A DNA stretch of 64,000 nucleotides from JAJRQY01 sp965224435 (GCA_965224435.1 OZ245048.1:1302001-1366000); one strand, 5' to 3'. Positions 40,609-49,600 are shown, counted from the stretch's first letter. The notes: generated by a model not told the origin, from the sequence alone. Numbers and translations: made by a program.

Positions 40609-41769
40609 GTGTCTTCCAATTCGCCAACAGAAGATCAGGTCATCGAGGCACTTCGCCCGGTCCAAGATCCAGAATTGCACCGCAGTATTGTCGACCTCGG
40701 CATGGTCCGCAGTGTGACCATCACCGGAACGCCCACCGGTTCGAATGTCGAGGTTGGCATAGACCTGACCATTGCGGGGTGCCCGCTTCGAGCCGAAATC
40801 AACAATTCGGTGAGTGCGGCGGTTCAGACCCTTGACGGGGTCGAAGAAGTCGCGATCGAATTTGGTGTGATGACGGACGAGCAGCGAGAAGCAGTTCGGC
40901 GCAGCATCCACGGTGATCCCGGAGCGAGTGCTGGCAGCCAGCAGGCCCATGGCCATGCTGAGGGCCGGGCTATTCCCTTCGCCGATGAAGATTCTCGAAC
41001 CAGGGTCATCCTGGTTGCCTCCGGTAAGGGCGGCGTTGGCAAGAGTTCCGTCACTACCAACCTGGCAGTAGCACTGGCCGCCCAGGGCAAGTCGGTCGCT
41101 GTTGTTGACGCCGATGTTTGGGGATTTTCGATCCCGCGCATGCTTGGCACCGACCGAAGCCCAACGATCATTGACGAGATGATTGTCCCGCCTGAGGCGC
41201 ATGGGGTTCGCTGCATCTCAATGGGATTCTTTGTCGAAGAGGATCAGCCGGTCATCTGGCGAGGCCCCATGTTGCATAAGGCGTTGGAACAGTTTTTGAC
41301 TGATGTGTATTGGGACGAACCCGACTTCCTTCTGGTTGATCTTCCTCCCGGCACCGGAGATATCTCCTTGTCGCTCGCCCAGTTCTTGCCGCGCAGCGAG
41401 ATGGTCGTGGTCACGACACCCCAGCCTGCAGCCCAAAAGGTGGCCCAGCGGGCTGCCTACATGGCCAAGAAAGTCAACATCAAGGTGTCCGGTGTTGTCG
41501 AGAACATGAGCTGGTTCGTTGGGGATGATGGCAAGCGCTATGACCTCTTCGGATCAGGAGGCGGCCAAGAACTGGCTGACGATCTCGGCGTGCCCCTGAT
41601 GGCTCAGATTCCCCTGGTGCCACAGCTACGCGAAGGCGGGGATAGTGGCGACCCCATCGCAGCGCAGCCAGATACTGAAGCAGGGCAATGCTTCGCTGTG
41701 CTGGCCGAGCGTCTGGTCACTGATTTTGCCCCAAAGCAGCGCTATCGGTCTGAACTCAAAGTGATGTAG
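40609..41769 (+). CDS. mrp: Mrp/Nbp35-type Fe-S cluster carrier ATPase
   Basis: A 386-residue P-loop protein. An N-terminal DUF59 (MIP18-like) domain (residues 1-95, ALRPVQDPELHRSIVDLGMV) is followed by an ATPase with the deviant Walker A ASGKGGVGKSSVTTNLA, GVRCISMGFF, LLVDLPPGTGDISLSL and NMSWFV. The usual C-terminal CxxC is absent in this form. It is thought to carry and insert Fe-S clusters. The GTG start has AGGAGA seven bases upstream and gives the usual Mrp N-terminus. Confidence 0.92.
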   Translation: MSSNSPTEDQVIEALRPVQDPELHRSIVDLGMVRSVTITGTPTGSNVEVGIDLTIAGCPLRAEINNSVSAAVQTLDGVEEVAIEFGVMTDEQREAVRRSIHGDPGASAGSQQAHGHAEGRAIPFADEDSRTRVILVASGKGGVGKSSVTTNLAVALAAQGKSVAVVDADVWGFSIPRMLGTDRSPTIIDEMIVPPEAHGVRCISMGFFVEEDQPVIWRGPMLHKALEQFLTDVYWDEPDFLLVDLPPGTGDISLSLAQFLPRSEMVVVTTPQPAAQKVAQRAAYMAKKVNIKVSGVVENMSWFVGDDGKRYDLFGSGGGQELADDLGVPLMAQIPLVPQLREGGDSGDPIAAQPDTEAGQCFAVLAERLVTDFAPKQRYRSELKVM

Positions 41770-41812
41770 TGCTGGCTGCGAGGTTGGCTGGCCTGGCTGC
41801 TAGATTGCAACG

Positions 41813-42043
41813 ATGGATCTGAAAATCGGAATCACCCGCGGCGGCCAGGTTATCGAAGTTGTATTGGCCGACGATGCCGATCGCGCTGCACTCCGCAAGC
41901 AGATCGAGTCTGCCCTCTCGGGGTCGGACACAGTCTTTTGGGTTACTGACAAGAAGGGCAAAGAATTGGCGGTCTCAACCTCAAGCATTGCCTTCGTCCA
42001 GCTCGGTAGCGATGACTCTCGCTCCATCGGGTTCGGAGCCTGA
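41813..42043 (+). CDS. DUF3107 protein
   Basis: A 76-residue actinobacterial DUF3107 protein: DLKIGITRGGQVIEVVLADD at the start and VSTSSIAFVQLGSDDSRSIG at the end. Such small proteins are common in Actinobacteria with no known role. A TAGATT hexamer (41801-41806) lies six bases before the ATG, so it is probably leaderless. It precedes the ArsA pair by 25 bases. Confidence 0.8.
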   Translation: MDLKIGITRGGQVIEVVLADDADRAALRKQIESALSGSDTVFWVTDKKGKELAVSTSSIAFVQLGSDDSRSIGFGA

Positions 42044-42045
42044 AT

Positions 42046-42061
42046 CTGCCGATCTCGGCAG
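42046..42061. promoter_or_regulatory. Short perfect palindrome before the ArsA pair
   Basis: CTGCCGA (42046-42052) and TCGGCAG (42055-42061) form a seven-base inverted repeat three bases after the DUF3107 stop codon and eight bases before the ArsA-like start. It may slow or partly end transcription, or mark a regulator site. Confidence 0.4.
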
Positions 42062-42068
42062 TTAACCA

Positions 42069-42899
42069 ATGAAATCACTCCTCCTCGTAACCGGCAAGGG
42101 TGGGGTTGGGCGTTCAACCGTTGTCGGAGCCATTGCTCGTAACGCTGCAGCTGAGGGACAACGTGTCCTGGCCATCGACGCAATCGGCGACGGCGGACTT
42201 GACACGATTCTTGCCGGGTTGCCAGAACAAGAGAACCTTGAGACCTTGAGGCTCACGCCAGACTTGGCCTTGAAGGAGTACCTGCGGACTTTTCTACGCA
42301 TCCCCATCGCTCCCAATCGGTTCGGACCCATTGCCAAGATCTTTGACTATGTGGCGACTGCTGCCCCGGGTGTGCGCGAGGTTCTGGTACTCGGCAAGAT
42401 TGCTACCGAAGTTCGGGACGGGGATTGGGATCTGGTGGTGGTGGACGCCCCGGCGACCGGCCATGCCGTCGAATTGTTGACCGCGGCAGACACACTAAGC
42501 GAGCTGATTCGGGTGGGACCGATCGTTACCCAAACGCGCTGGATTGGTGATCTGATTGGGGATCCCGAGGTCACCTCAGTCCTTGCGGTCACGTTGGCGG
42601 AAGAGCTGCCAACTACCGAGTGCCTGGAGTTGTTGGACCGGCTAGAAGCAGAAACCCGAGTCGACATCGGTGGTGTGATCGTGAACCGAACCCCGACGAT
42701 TCTGGGCAAGCGAGGCCTGGCTCAGGCCCTGCGGTTCGGGGACGAGCGATCACTGGTGTCCAAGGAGCGGTCAGAAGTCGCGTCTCAACAGCTGGAGCGA
42801 CTTGAGGGAGCTGATGTCCCCGTTTGGATTGTTCCGCCTGCCCCGGTTGCCGATGATCCGGTCCTGCACTTACAAGAGCATCTGGATGGGTGGCTATGA
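42069..42899 (+). CDS. ArsA-family ATPase, first of a pair
   Basis: A 276-residue ArsA/GET3-like ATPase. The deviant Walker A is LVTGKGGVGRSTVVGAIA, and the switch region reads WDLVVVDAPATGHAVELL. No arsenite-binding cysteines are visible. Its ATGA-coupled neighbour is a second ArsA-like protein, the layout of mycobacterial Rv3679-Rv3680, where the two act together as a complex. An arsenic role is unlikely without an ArsB nearby. Confidence 0.83.
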   Translation: MKSLLLVTGKGGVGRSTVVGAIARNAAAEGQRVLAIDAIGDGGLDTILAGLPEQENLETLRLTPDLALKEYLRTFLRIPIAPNRFGPIAKIFDYVATAAPGVREVLVLGKIATEVRDGDWDLVVVDAPATGHAVELLTAADTLSELIRVGPIVTQTRWIGDLIGDPEVTSVLAVTLAEELPTTECLELLDRLEAETRVDIGGVIVNRTPTILGKRGLAQALRFGDERSLVSKERSEVASQQLERLEGADVPVWIVPPAPVADDPVLHLQEHLDGWL

Positions 42900-44092
42900 G
42901 CCCGAAAGTGCAGAAAAAGACGAAGCAAGCCAATAAGAAGCAGACCCATAGGAAGCAAACCAATGGGAAACAAACCAATGGGAAGCGGACCAGCAAGACA
43001 GCCTCAGCCCAAAGAGCGCCAGCTAAGACTGAGGGTTCGAGCGTCATGGATGAGTTGCTGGCTAACTCGACCGTTGTCGTTGTTGTTGGTCCTGGTGGTG
43101 TCGGTAAGACGACCATGGCGGCGGCAATGGCCGCCCGCGCAGCTTCGGTTCATGGGCGCCGATGTCTGGTAGTAACTGTTGACCCGGCTCGACGGCTGGC
43201 CGAAGCAATGGGAATCGCCGAACTCCGCGAAGAGCCGGTCCTGGTCCCGCTCCCGTCCAACACAGGTGGACAGTCAAGCGGCAGGTTGTGGGCCCTGATG
43301 GTCGACATGGCCCAGAGCTGGGATCGCCTCATCGACCGTCACGCTCCGGACGAAGAAACAAAGGAAGCCCTTCTCACGAATCGGCTCTACCAAACACTCA
43401 CCCGCCGATTCGCTCAAAGTCATGACTACATCGCGCTTGATCACCTGGTTGACCTGGTTGAAGAAGACGAATACGAGCTCATCATCATTGACACCCCACC
43501 ATCGGTCCACGCCATGGACGTACTGGATGCCCCTGACCGCATGATCGAATTCTTCGGCAGCCGACTATTGCGATGGCTGACCGCCCCTTATCGAAGCAAG
43601 CTGGTGATGGTGACGGCAAAGCCGTTTCTTACTGTGGCCGAACGATTGCTTGGCGGCGAGTTCTTGGCCGAGGTCACTGAGTTTTTCTGGCGATTCTCGA
43701 GCTTGCAACCTGATTTTGTTCGGCGAGCCAATGTGGTCAAAGCACGAATGCAGGATCCTTCGACGCACTATGTGATTGTGCGCACCCTCGAAGATGGCCC
43801 CGCAGCCCAAGCACAAATGCTCGACGCTGAACTGGAGCAACGTGGGCACTATCCATCCTTGTGGCTGAGCAACCGAGTTGTGAGCAATCGAGCTGTCGAT
43901 GATGCCCCTTTGACCAAGACGGTCAAGGTCGACCCGAAACTTGCTCAGGCATTGGCTGAACTTGAAGACCAGTCCCTGGCACAGAAGCAGACTCGCTTGG
44001 AGTTTCCCGTTGATTCAGCGCCCGAAATGGAAGTGACTTGGCGCCCGGGCTCGGTGGCCGACATCGAAGCCCTCCAAAGCCTGCTCGACTAG
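42896..44092 (+). CDS. ArsA-family ATPase, second of a pair, with basic N-terminal tail
   Basis: A 398-residue ArsA-like ATPase. The Walker A GPGGVGKTTMAAAMAARA is near residue 63, and YELIIIDTPPSVHAMDVLDA forms the switch. The first 50 residues are low complexity, rich in Lys, Gln, Thr and Asn with two KQTNG units, and look disordered; this tail is not a normal part of the family. The ATG overlaps the previous stop. It probably forms a heterodimer with the first protein. Confidence 0.82.
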   Translation: MSPKVQKKTKQANKKQTHRKQTNGKQTNGKRTSKTASAQRAPAKTEGSSVMDELLANSTVVVVVGPGGVGKTTMAAAMAARAASVHGRRCLVVTVDPARRLAEAMGIAELREEPVLVPLPSNTGGQSSGRLWALMVDMAQSWDRLIDRHAPDEETKEALLTNRLYQTLTRRFAQSHDYIALDHLVDLVEEDEYELIIIDTPPSVHAMDVLDAPDRMIEFFGSRLLRWLTAPYRSKLVMVTAKPFLTVAERLLGGEFLAEVTEFFWRFSSLQPDFVRRANVVKARMQDPSTHYVIVRTLEDGPAAQAQMLDAELEQRGHYPSLWLSNRVVSNRAVDDAPLTKTVKVDPKLAQALAELEDQSLAQKQTRLEFPVDSAPEMEVTWRPGSVADIEALQSLLD

Positions 44093-44108
44093 GGGGTTTC
44101 TTCGTGAC

Positions 44109-44145
44109 GTTTCTAGGCAGTGTTTCTAGGCAGCGTTTCTTAGGC
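44109..44145. repeat. 13-bp tandem repeat after the ArsA pair
   Basis: Three copies of GTTTCTAGGCAGT-like units (44109-44121, 44122-44134 and a partial at 44135), each with a TAG. It lies in the gap before the zinc-ribbon gene. This is another of the small arrays near gene ends. Confidence 0.7.
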
Positions 44146-44204
44146 CCTGGGACCTAGGTGCCTGAGCAATAATGTGGTTGTGCGGATGAGTCGATCGGAG
44201 TGCA

Positions 44205-44402
44205 ATGGAGCATATGTACAACCGATACGCCTCCGTCCGAAAGAGTGACTTGACCGGCGGCATCAACTGTCCACTGTGCGACGCCAAGGGGACCGTCGAC
44301 TTCATCGATCTGGTCCGAGGTGTGTCCTCCTTGCATTGTGACCCTTGCGGGTCAGACTGGAAGATGAAGACACCAGCTTCGATGGGTCACCTCGCTGGCT
44401 AA
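44205..44402 (+). CDS. Small zinc-ribbon protein
   Basis: A 65-residue protein with two paired cysteine motifs, NCPLCDAKG and HCDPCGSDW, spaced 20 residues apart, which would form a zinc ribbon. GGAG five bases before the ATG supports translation. The family is not recognised. It ends 56 bases before the PdtaS-like kinase on the same strand and could be co-transcribed with it. Confidence 0.6.
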   Translation: MEHMYNRYASVRKSDLTGGINCPLCDAKGTVDFIDLVRGVSSLHCDPCGSDWKMKTPASMGHLAG

Positions 44403-44458
44403 AATGCAGGCATGCCCGGCATAGAAGTGCGAGAAATACACCTGAGTGGCAAAGCCCA

Positions 44459-45964
44459 TTGAACACATTGAGCGACTTGGCACGTCAGCACACCGTTCTG
44501 GAGTCGCGAGAACGCGCCCACTTGTCCGGCCTCGTCGGCTCGTGGGCACTCTTGGCCGACCTGAGTTTCTCTGACCTGCTCCTTGTCGTGCCGGTTCGAT
44601 CTGATACCAGACTGGAGGAGCCGGAACGTTTCATTACCGTCGGACAGGTTCGTCCAGCCACTTCCCAGACCTTGTACCAACACGATCAGGTGGGACGATT
44701 TTTCCCGGCAGGTGAGCAGCCTTTGGCAGTTGAAGCCCTTCGTTCCGGTGAGATCTGTTCCGGTGAGACTCGCAGTAGCACTGATGTTCCCCGTGGCACT
44801 GCTGAAAGGGTGGCGGTACAAGCCATCCCTGTGACCTTCGATGGACGGGTCATCGCCGTCTTGCTTGCGGAGAGTTCAGGTCTGGGATTTCGACACAAAG
44901 GCGAGCTAGAACGAACCTATTTGGGGGTATTTGGGGGGTTTGCCAGCATGATTTCCGTGGGCACGTTCCCGTTTGTTTCCGACGAGATCGATTCGGAGGA
45001 AGCTCCTCGAGTTGGTGACGGAGTGGTGGTGCTCGATGATTCTGGGCGAGTCACGTATTCGTCGCCAAATGCTGTTTCCGCCCTGCACCGGGTTGGCTTT
45101 CATGCCAATGCCATAGGCCGTGACCTTGATGACCTTGGATTCCAACCTGGTGTCTTGAAGACTGCCTACCGGCTTCGGGTGCCGGTGACAGTAGAACTGG
45201 AACGTGGCCTCTCGGTCACGATCCTGAGTCGGGTGATCCCTCTCATTCGCGAAGACAAGATTGATGGAGCGCTCGTCTTGCTCCGCGATGTGTCGGACCT
45301 TCGTCGACAAGCGCGATTGCTTGTCTCAATGGATGCCACCATCCGTGAGATCCATCACCGGGTGAAGAACAGCTTGCAGACAGTCTCCTCGCTCCTGCGC
45401 CTGCAGGGGCGACGTATGGAAAGCCTCGAAGCCAGAACCGCTATTGATGAATCGGTTCGACGGATCCGCTCGATTGCGTTGGTTCACGAGATTCTGGCCC
45501 AAGAAGGCGGTGACGAGGTGGCCTTTGGTGAAGTTGTTCGTCCAATCGTCGAGATGGTCAAAGACGCACTGGTTGCGCCCGATCGTCCGATCTCGTTCAA
45601 GGTTGTTGGTGATGGCCCAACCTTGCCCGCGACCACTGCCAGTTCGTTAGCCGTTGTCTTGACCGAGCTGTTGCAGAACGCGGTAGAGCATGGCTATCCG
45701 CCCGGCAGCAACGGTGGGGAGATCCTGATCGAGCTGGAATTCTCCGGTTCTGACCTTGTCGTTCGGGTCCACGATGACGGTGGTGGCCTGCCAGAAGACT
45801 TCGATCTGGCAACCTCCAAGGGTCTGGGGCTCATCATCGCTCGGACTCTGGCTGCTGGCGAACTTGGAGGAGAAATCACGATGCGTCCAGTGGATGGGCG
45901 TGATGCTGGAGCTGGCACGATTGCTGAACTGAAAACGCACTTCTCTTCGGTCTCAGAAGCGTAA
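44459..45964 (+). CDS. pdtaS: PdtaS-like cytoplasmic sensor histidine kinase
   Basis: A 501-residue HisKA_2-type kinase. Its first residues, (M)NTLSDLARQHTVL then GSWALLADLSFSDLLL, align with the start of mycobacterial PdtaS (which is also 501 residues), so the TTG start at 44459 is chosen. A GAF-like and a PAS-like domain come before the phospho-acceptor EIHHRVKNSLQTVSSLLRLQ and the ATPase (VLTELLQNAVEHGYPP, VHDDGGGLPEDFD). PdtaS passes phosphate to PdtaR, an RNA-binding antiterminator; no PdtaR gene lies in the window. The start has no strong ribosome site. Confidence 0.88.
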   Translation: MNTLSDLARQHTVLESRERAHLSGLVGSWALLADLSFSDLLLVVPVRSDTRLEEPERFITVGQVRPATSQTLYQHDQVGRFFPAGEQPLAVEALRSGEICSGETRSSTDVPRGTAERVAVQAIPVTFDGRVIAVLLAESSGLGFRHKGELERTYLGVFGGFASMISVGTFPFVSDEIDSEEAPRVGDGVVVLDDSGRVTYSSPNAVSALHRVGFHANAIGRDLDDLGFQPGVLKTAYRLRVPVTVELERGLSVTILSRVIPLIREDKIDGALVLLRDVSDLRRQARLLVSMDATIREIHHRVKNSLQTVSSLLRLQGRRMESLEARTAIDESVRRIRSIALVHEILAQEGGDEVAFGEVVRPIVEMVKDALVAPDRPISFKVVGDGPTLPATTASSLAVVLTELLQNAVEHGYPPGSNGGEILIELEFSGSDLVVRVHDDGGGLPEDFDLATSKGLGLIIARTLAAGELGGEITMRPVDGRDAGAGTIAELKTHFSSVSEA

Positions 45965-45973
45965 GCTGCAGCC

Positions 45974-47215
45974 TTGTCGAAATCAGTTGATTCCACCGCA
46001 ACATCAGGCGCGACAGCAGCACCAGGCATTGGTCTGCGTGAATTTATCGGCTTGTTGTCGGCGGCGACAGCGCTTACCGCTCTGGCGATCGACACCATGT
46101 TGCCCGCCTTCTCTGATATCCGGCAGGAGTTCGGAATGGGGGCGGCGTCGACTCGGGTGTCCTTGGCCATCACGGTGTTCTTTATCGGCATGGCGTCAGG
46201 GCAATTCGTTTATGGACCAGTTTCAGACCGCTTCGGTCGAAAGCGGGCCTTGCTCGTTGGGCTCGGGATCTATTCGGTCGGAGCCGTGGGGTCTACTCTT
46301 GCGCCGACGTTTGAGTTCCTTCTTGCGAGCCGACTGCTTTGGGGTATAGGCGCTGCTGGCCCTCGAGTGGTGACATTGGCTATCCTTCGTGACCGCTATT
46401 CCGGCGACCAGATGGCCCGAATCATGCTGTTCGTGCAGGCGATCTTCATGCTTGTTCCGATTCTCGCTCCGGTCTGGGGATTGCTCTGGCTTACGATTGG
46501 ATCATGGCGCTGGACGTTTGGCCAAGCGGTCGTACTGGCGGCTTTGGTTGCTCTGTGGTCGACTCGCCTTCCGGAGACTCTGGCCGAGGAGAACAAGCAA
46601 TCGCTTCGACTTTCTGACATCGCTCGCTCGGTCAAAGAGATACTGACCCATCGACAAACCGTGGGGATGGCCATGGCTCAGACCCTGATGCTCGGGTCCT
46701 TCTTCCCATGGCTCGGGAGCTCTGAACTCATCGTCTCCAAGCTGTATGGGCGGGGGAACATCTATGCCTTGGTCTTTGGCGCGATGGGAGTAGCGATGGG
46801 GATCGCAACCTTGATCACGTCCAAGGCGGTAAAGCGCTTTGGGTCCCTGGCCATCGCTCGATTGGTCCTGAGTGTCTTTGTGGTCGGGTCTGCATTGGCT
46901 GTTGGCCTAGCCGTGATGACTGACGGTCTTCCGCCGTTCGCCGTATTTGTGTTGACAGTGGCCTCACTCGTCTCACTAGAAGTGGCGGCGGGCCCCAACA
47001 TCGCTGCGCTGGCATTGGAGCCAATGGGGCACATTGCTGGAGTTGCAGCATCCGTGACCGGAACGATGAATCTTGCGATCGGTGCGTTCCTTGGCTACCT
47101 GGTCGACAGCCGGATCGAAGGAACGGTTACGCCATTGTTTGTTGGCATGTTCGTCTATGGCAGCCTCGCCCTTGCTTGTGTGCTCTGGGCGACCGCCAAG
47201 CCGAGAACCAGATAG
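45974..47215 (+). CDS. Bcr/CflA-family MFS drug exporter
   Basis: A 413-residue 12-helix transporter. The loop 2-3 motif is GQFVYGPVSDRFGRKRALLVG, and the first helix ALAIDTMLPAFSDI and GSWRWTF fit the Bcr/CflA (DHA1) group, which exports drugs by proton antiport. The start is TTG, with TAAGCT (45962-45967) six bases upstream, pointing to a leaderless message even though it lies ten bases after pdtaS. Confidence 0.88.
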   Translation: MSKSVDSTATSGATAAPGIGLREFIGLLSAATALTALAIDTMLPAFSDIRQEFGMGAASTRVSLAITVFFIGMASGQFVYGPVSDRFGRKRALLVGLGIYSVGAVGSTLAPTFEFLLASRLLWGIGAAGPRVVTLAILRDRYSGDQMARIMLFVQAIFMLVPILAPVWGLLWLTIGSWRWTFGQAVVLAALVALWSTRLPETLAEENKQSLRLSDIARSVKEILTHRQTVGMAMAQTLMLGSFFPWLGSSELIVSKLYGRGNIYALVFGAMGVAMGIATLITSKAVKRFGSLAIARLVLSVFVVGSALAVGLAVMTDGLPPFAVFVLTVASLVSLEVAAGPNIAALALEPMGHIAGVAASVTGTMNLAIGAFLGYLVDSRIEGTVTPLFVGMFVYGSLALACVLWATAKPRTR

Positions 47216-47218
47216 AGC

Positions 47219-47653
47219 CTAGAGGCGGCTGCGACGGCGGCTGAGGTACTTGCGCCGAAGCTGGCGCCGTTCTTCCTCGGAACTTCCGCCCCATACGCCA
47301 GTGTCTTGGTTTGCGATCAGAGCGAACTCCAGGCACTGGATTTGGGCGGGGCAGCCCATACAGACGGCCTTCGCCTCATCGATTTGCGACACGGCCAAGC
47401 CGGTGGTCCCGACTGGAAAGAAGAGGTCGGGATCGGTATCTCGACAAGACGCGTGTTTCCTCCACGAAACATCGGGATCCTGGTCCATTCGTTCGGCCAC
47501 ACGGCGGGCGACTCGTTCGAACATCGACGGCTCAAGCAGGTTTGCTCCTGAGCTGTCAGTTGCGGACTTGGATGTATTCGTGGAACTGGCTGTGGAGCCG
47601 GTCGCGGTCTCAACTGCAGGCTCAGTGCCTGTGAATGGCTCGGTAGTGTGCAT
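47219..47653 (-). CDS. WhiB-family Fe-S transcription factor
   Basis: A 144-residue WhiB protein. The four cluster cysteines are in HASCRDTD and VCMGCPAQIQCLEFAL, followed by the GVWGG turn and a basic C-terminus RRKYLSRRRSRL that binds DNA or sigma factor. It has an N-terminal Ser/Thr/Glu-rich extension of about 45 residues. ATG 47653 is preferred over a TTG six codons upstream because GGGGAGA precedes it by eight bases. WhiB proteins sense redox state and NO and are limited to Actinobacteria and their phages. Confidence 0.93.
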   Translation of the reverse strand: MHTTEPFTGTEPAVETATGSTASSTNTSKSATDSSGANLLEPSMFERVARRVAERMDQDPDVSWRKHASCRDTDPDLFFPVGTTGLAVSQIDEAKAVCMGCPAQIQCLEFALIANQDTGVWGGSSEEERRQLRRKYLSRRRSRL

Positions 47654-47810
47654 ACCGATATCTCTCCCCAAAGTGCATCAGTGATGGTGGCGGGTCCATC
47701 CTGAGAGCAGAGGCACTGCACCTCGCTCAGAAGCCAACGTAGTATTTACTTTGACTCTCGTAAAGAGTTTGGGCAGGGTAATTATTGTTTTTTCTGCCAA
47801 ACTAGAAAAC

Positions 47811-48548
47811 ATGCCCGATAACTCGTCCAAGAATGTCGCAGCAAGCTCACGCCCCAAGCCGTGGATAATCGGTCATCGAGGGGCGTCGAAGGTTCATCGG
47901 GAGAACACCATTGCTGCCTTTGTCGGAGCGAGAGATCAAGGAGCGGTCGGCATCGAGCTTGATATCAGGCGTTCGGCGGACGATGTCCTCATTGTTCATC
48001 ACGATGTGCACTTGCCCGACGGTCGAATGGTGCGGGAGGTTCAAGCCGATGACTTGCCCGACTGGGTTCCGACCTTGGCCGAAGCCCTCGAAGCGGCCAC
48101 GGACCTTTGGGTAAACATCGAGGTAAAGAACCATCCGACTGATCCAGACTTTGATGCTCAGCATGGAATATCAGTGGCGGTCGCCGGTCTGGTTGCAGCC
48201 TTCGAGATGACTGATCGTGTCCTTGTTTCGTCGTTTGACATGGACAGCATCCAGCGAATTCGTGAAACGGACCCGACAATTCCGATTGGCTGGTTGGTGT
48301 GGGGGCAAACGGACCCGGCTCAGCTGATTGCCCGGGCTGCAGCACAGGGGTGCACGTCCATCAATCCCGCAAACGTCGTCGTCGATGCTGGCTTCATGCG
48401 ACGAGCAAATGAAGCGGGGCTTGAGGTGTTCGTCTGGACCGTTGATGACGCCGACCGGATTCGTGAACTTGCTTCCCTCGGGGTTGACGGAATCATCACC
48501 AATACCCCTGATCTGGCGATCGAGGCACTGGCCGCGCTTCCCAGCTAG
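47811..48548 (+). CDS. Glycerophosphodiester phosphodiesterase
   Basis: A 245-residue GDPD enzyme. The catalytic motifs IIGHRGASKVHRENTIAAF, GIELDIRRSADDVLIVHHD and the later VNIEVKN are intact. It splits glycerophosphodiesters into glycerol-3-phosphate and an alcohol. The ATG is chosen to start just before the conserved barrel strand; no signal peptide, so cytoplasmic. It overlaps the convergent lipid-kinase gene by four bases. The AT-rich 5' region (47730-47790) probably holds divergent promoters with whiB. Confidence 0.9.
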   Translation: MPDNSSKNVAASSRPKPWIIGHRGASKVHRENTIAAFVGARDQGAVGIELDIRRSADDVLIVHHDVHLPDGRMVREVQADDLPDWVPTLAEALEAATDLWVNIEVKNHPTDPDFDAQHGISVAVAGLVAAFEMTDRVLVSSFDMDSIQRIRETDPTIPIGWLVWGQTDPAQLIARAAAQGCTSINPANVVVDAGFMRRANEAGLEVFVWTVDDADRIRELASLGVDGIITNTPDLAIEALAALPS

Positions 48549-49483
48549 TCCGCAGTTTCCCCTGACCCAGCGACGGGTACCAGGATACGGATAGCCGCTG
48601 GGCGAAGCTCCAGACGTAACTCAGTCACCGGCTCCAATGGTTCGCCGTCCAGTTGATATGGGAAGGGCGCGTCGGAGGTGATGGTGGCAGCGGAGACGTC
48701 CTTGAGGTGATGGAGTCCATTTCGATTCGGGATGCCGTCGGAACCTATGAAAGCGGCTCTTGCCGCAGGAAGAAGTCGTTTGATGGACATGTCTTCGAAG
48801 GCGACAATCGAGAGTTTGGTTGAGAGTCCAACTTCGGGGGCGAGTTCCAGCGGCCTATTTCCGAGGTAGGTGTAGGGGTTGACGTTGAGGGCGACCGCCA
48901 TCTGTGCCAGTCCTACTTCGCGACCATCGTCGGTGTGAATACGGAAGCGTATGTCTTGGCGGTCCGTTGATTGCCAGGCCCGAATAGCGCTGGCGACGAA
49001 CCAGGGGTGTCCGAGATATTTCTTGAGAATTCCTCGTCGTTCGACGCGATGAACAACCGAGGCATCAAAGCCAATGCCGACGTGAAAGAGGAAGGCCCGA
49101 CCTCCAGCCAAGCCGATGCTGGCGTCGACAAAGGACTTCTTGTCCAGCGCATCCAGCAAGGCGGTCGTTGCGCTCCCCGCGTGATTGGGGTACCCAATGG
49201 CTCGAGCAAAGACGTTGGTTGAACCGCCAGGTAAGGGAGCGAGGGCACACGATGTGCCCAGTAGTCCGTTGGCTGCTTCGTTGACGGTCCCGTCTCCTCC
49301 GACGGTAATAACAACATCGGCGTTGTCCTTAACCGCCCGGTGGGCCAGTCGGGTGGCATGCCCCTGTCTGGATGTACGGTGCACGACGAGTTCGTGGCGA
49401 AGACTGAGCCGCTTCTCGATGACAACCAGATCACGTCCCGTTACCGACGATGCCGTTGGGTTGATGATCAGGACGAGGCGCAC
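48545..49483 (-). CDS. Diacylglycerol-kinase-family lipid kinase
   Basis: A 312-residue protein of the DAGK/YegS family. It opens RLVLIINPTASSVTG and has the nucleotide loop VGGDGTVNEAANGLLG followed by LAPLPGGSTNVFARAIG. It phosphorylates diacylglycerol or a related lipid. GTG 49483 is chosen over an upstream ATG because TACGGT (49490-49495, minus strand) lies six bases before it, and the family begins exactly there. Confidence 0.87.
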   Translation of the reverse strand: MRLVLIINPTASSVTGRDLVVIEKRLSLRHELVVHRTSRQGHATRLAHRAVKDNADVVITVGGDGTVNEAANGLLGTSCALAPLPGGSTNVFARAIGYPNHAGSATTALLDALDKKSFVDASIGLAGGRAFLFHVGIGFDASVVHRVERRGILKKYLGHPWFVASAIRAWQSTDRQDIRFRIHTDDGREVGLAQMAVALNVNPYTYLGNRPLELAPEVGLSTKLSIVAFEDMSIKRLLPAARAAFIGSDGIPNRNGLHHLKDVSAATITSDAPFPYQLDGEPLEPVTELRLELRPAAIRILVPVAGSGETAD

Positions 49484-49560
49484 GAGCTCACCGTAGCCCT
49501 GTTCGGGCCGGCCAAAGTGACAGTTCTGGGTGACTGTGCCTAAGGACACATGTCCATGGT

Positions 49561-49592
49561 CTTGACCAAGTGGTCAAGTTGTCATCTACGAT
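49561..49592 (+). promoter_or_regulatory. etfBA promoter with embedded palindrome
   Basis: A perfect inverted repeat CTTGACCA/TGGTCAAG (49561-49568 and 49571-49578) includes the -35-like TTGACC. A TACGAT -10-like hexamer lies at 49587-49592, 19 bases later, and the etfB ATG follows eight bases on. The palindrome is well placed to act as an operator for a repressor. Confidence 0.55.
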
Positions 49593-49600
49593 GGGTCGCT

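Noticed and set aside
42069..44092. ArsA-like pair as an arsenite pump
   Set aside because: No arsB, arsR or arsC nearby and no visible arsenite-binding cysteines; the paired layout matches actinobacterial non-arsenic proteins.
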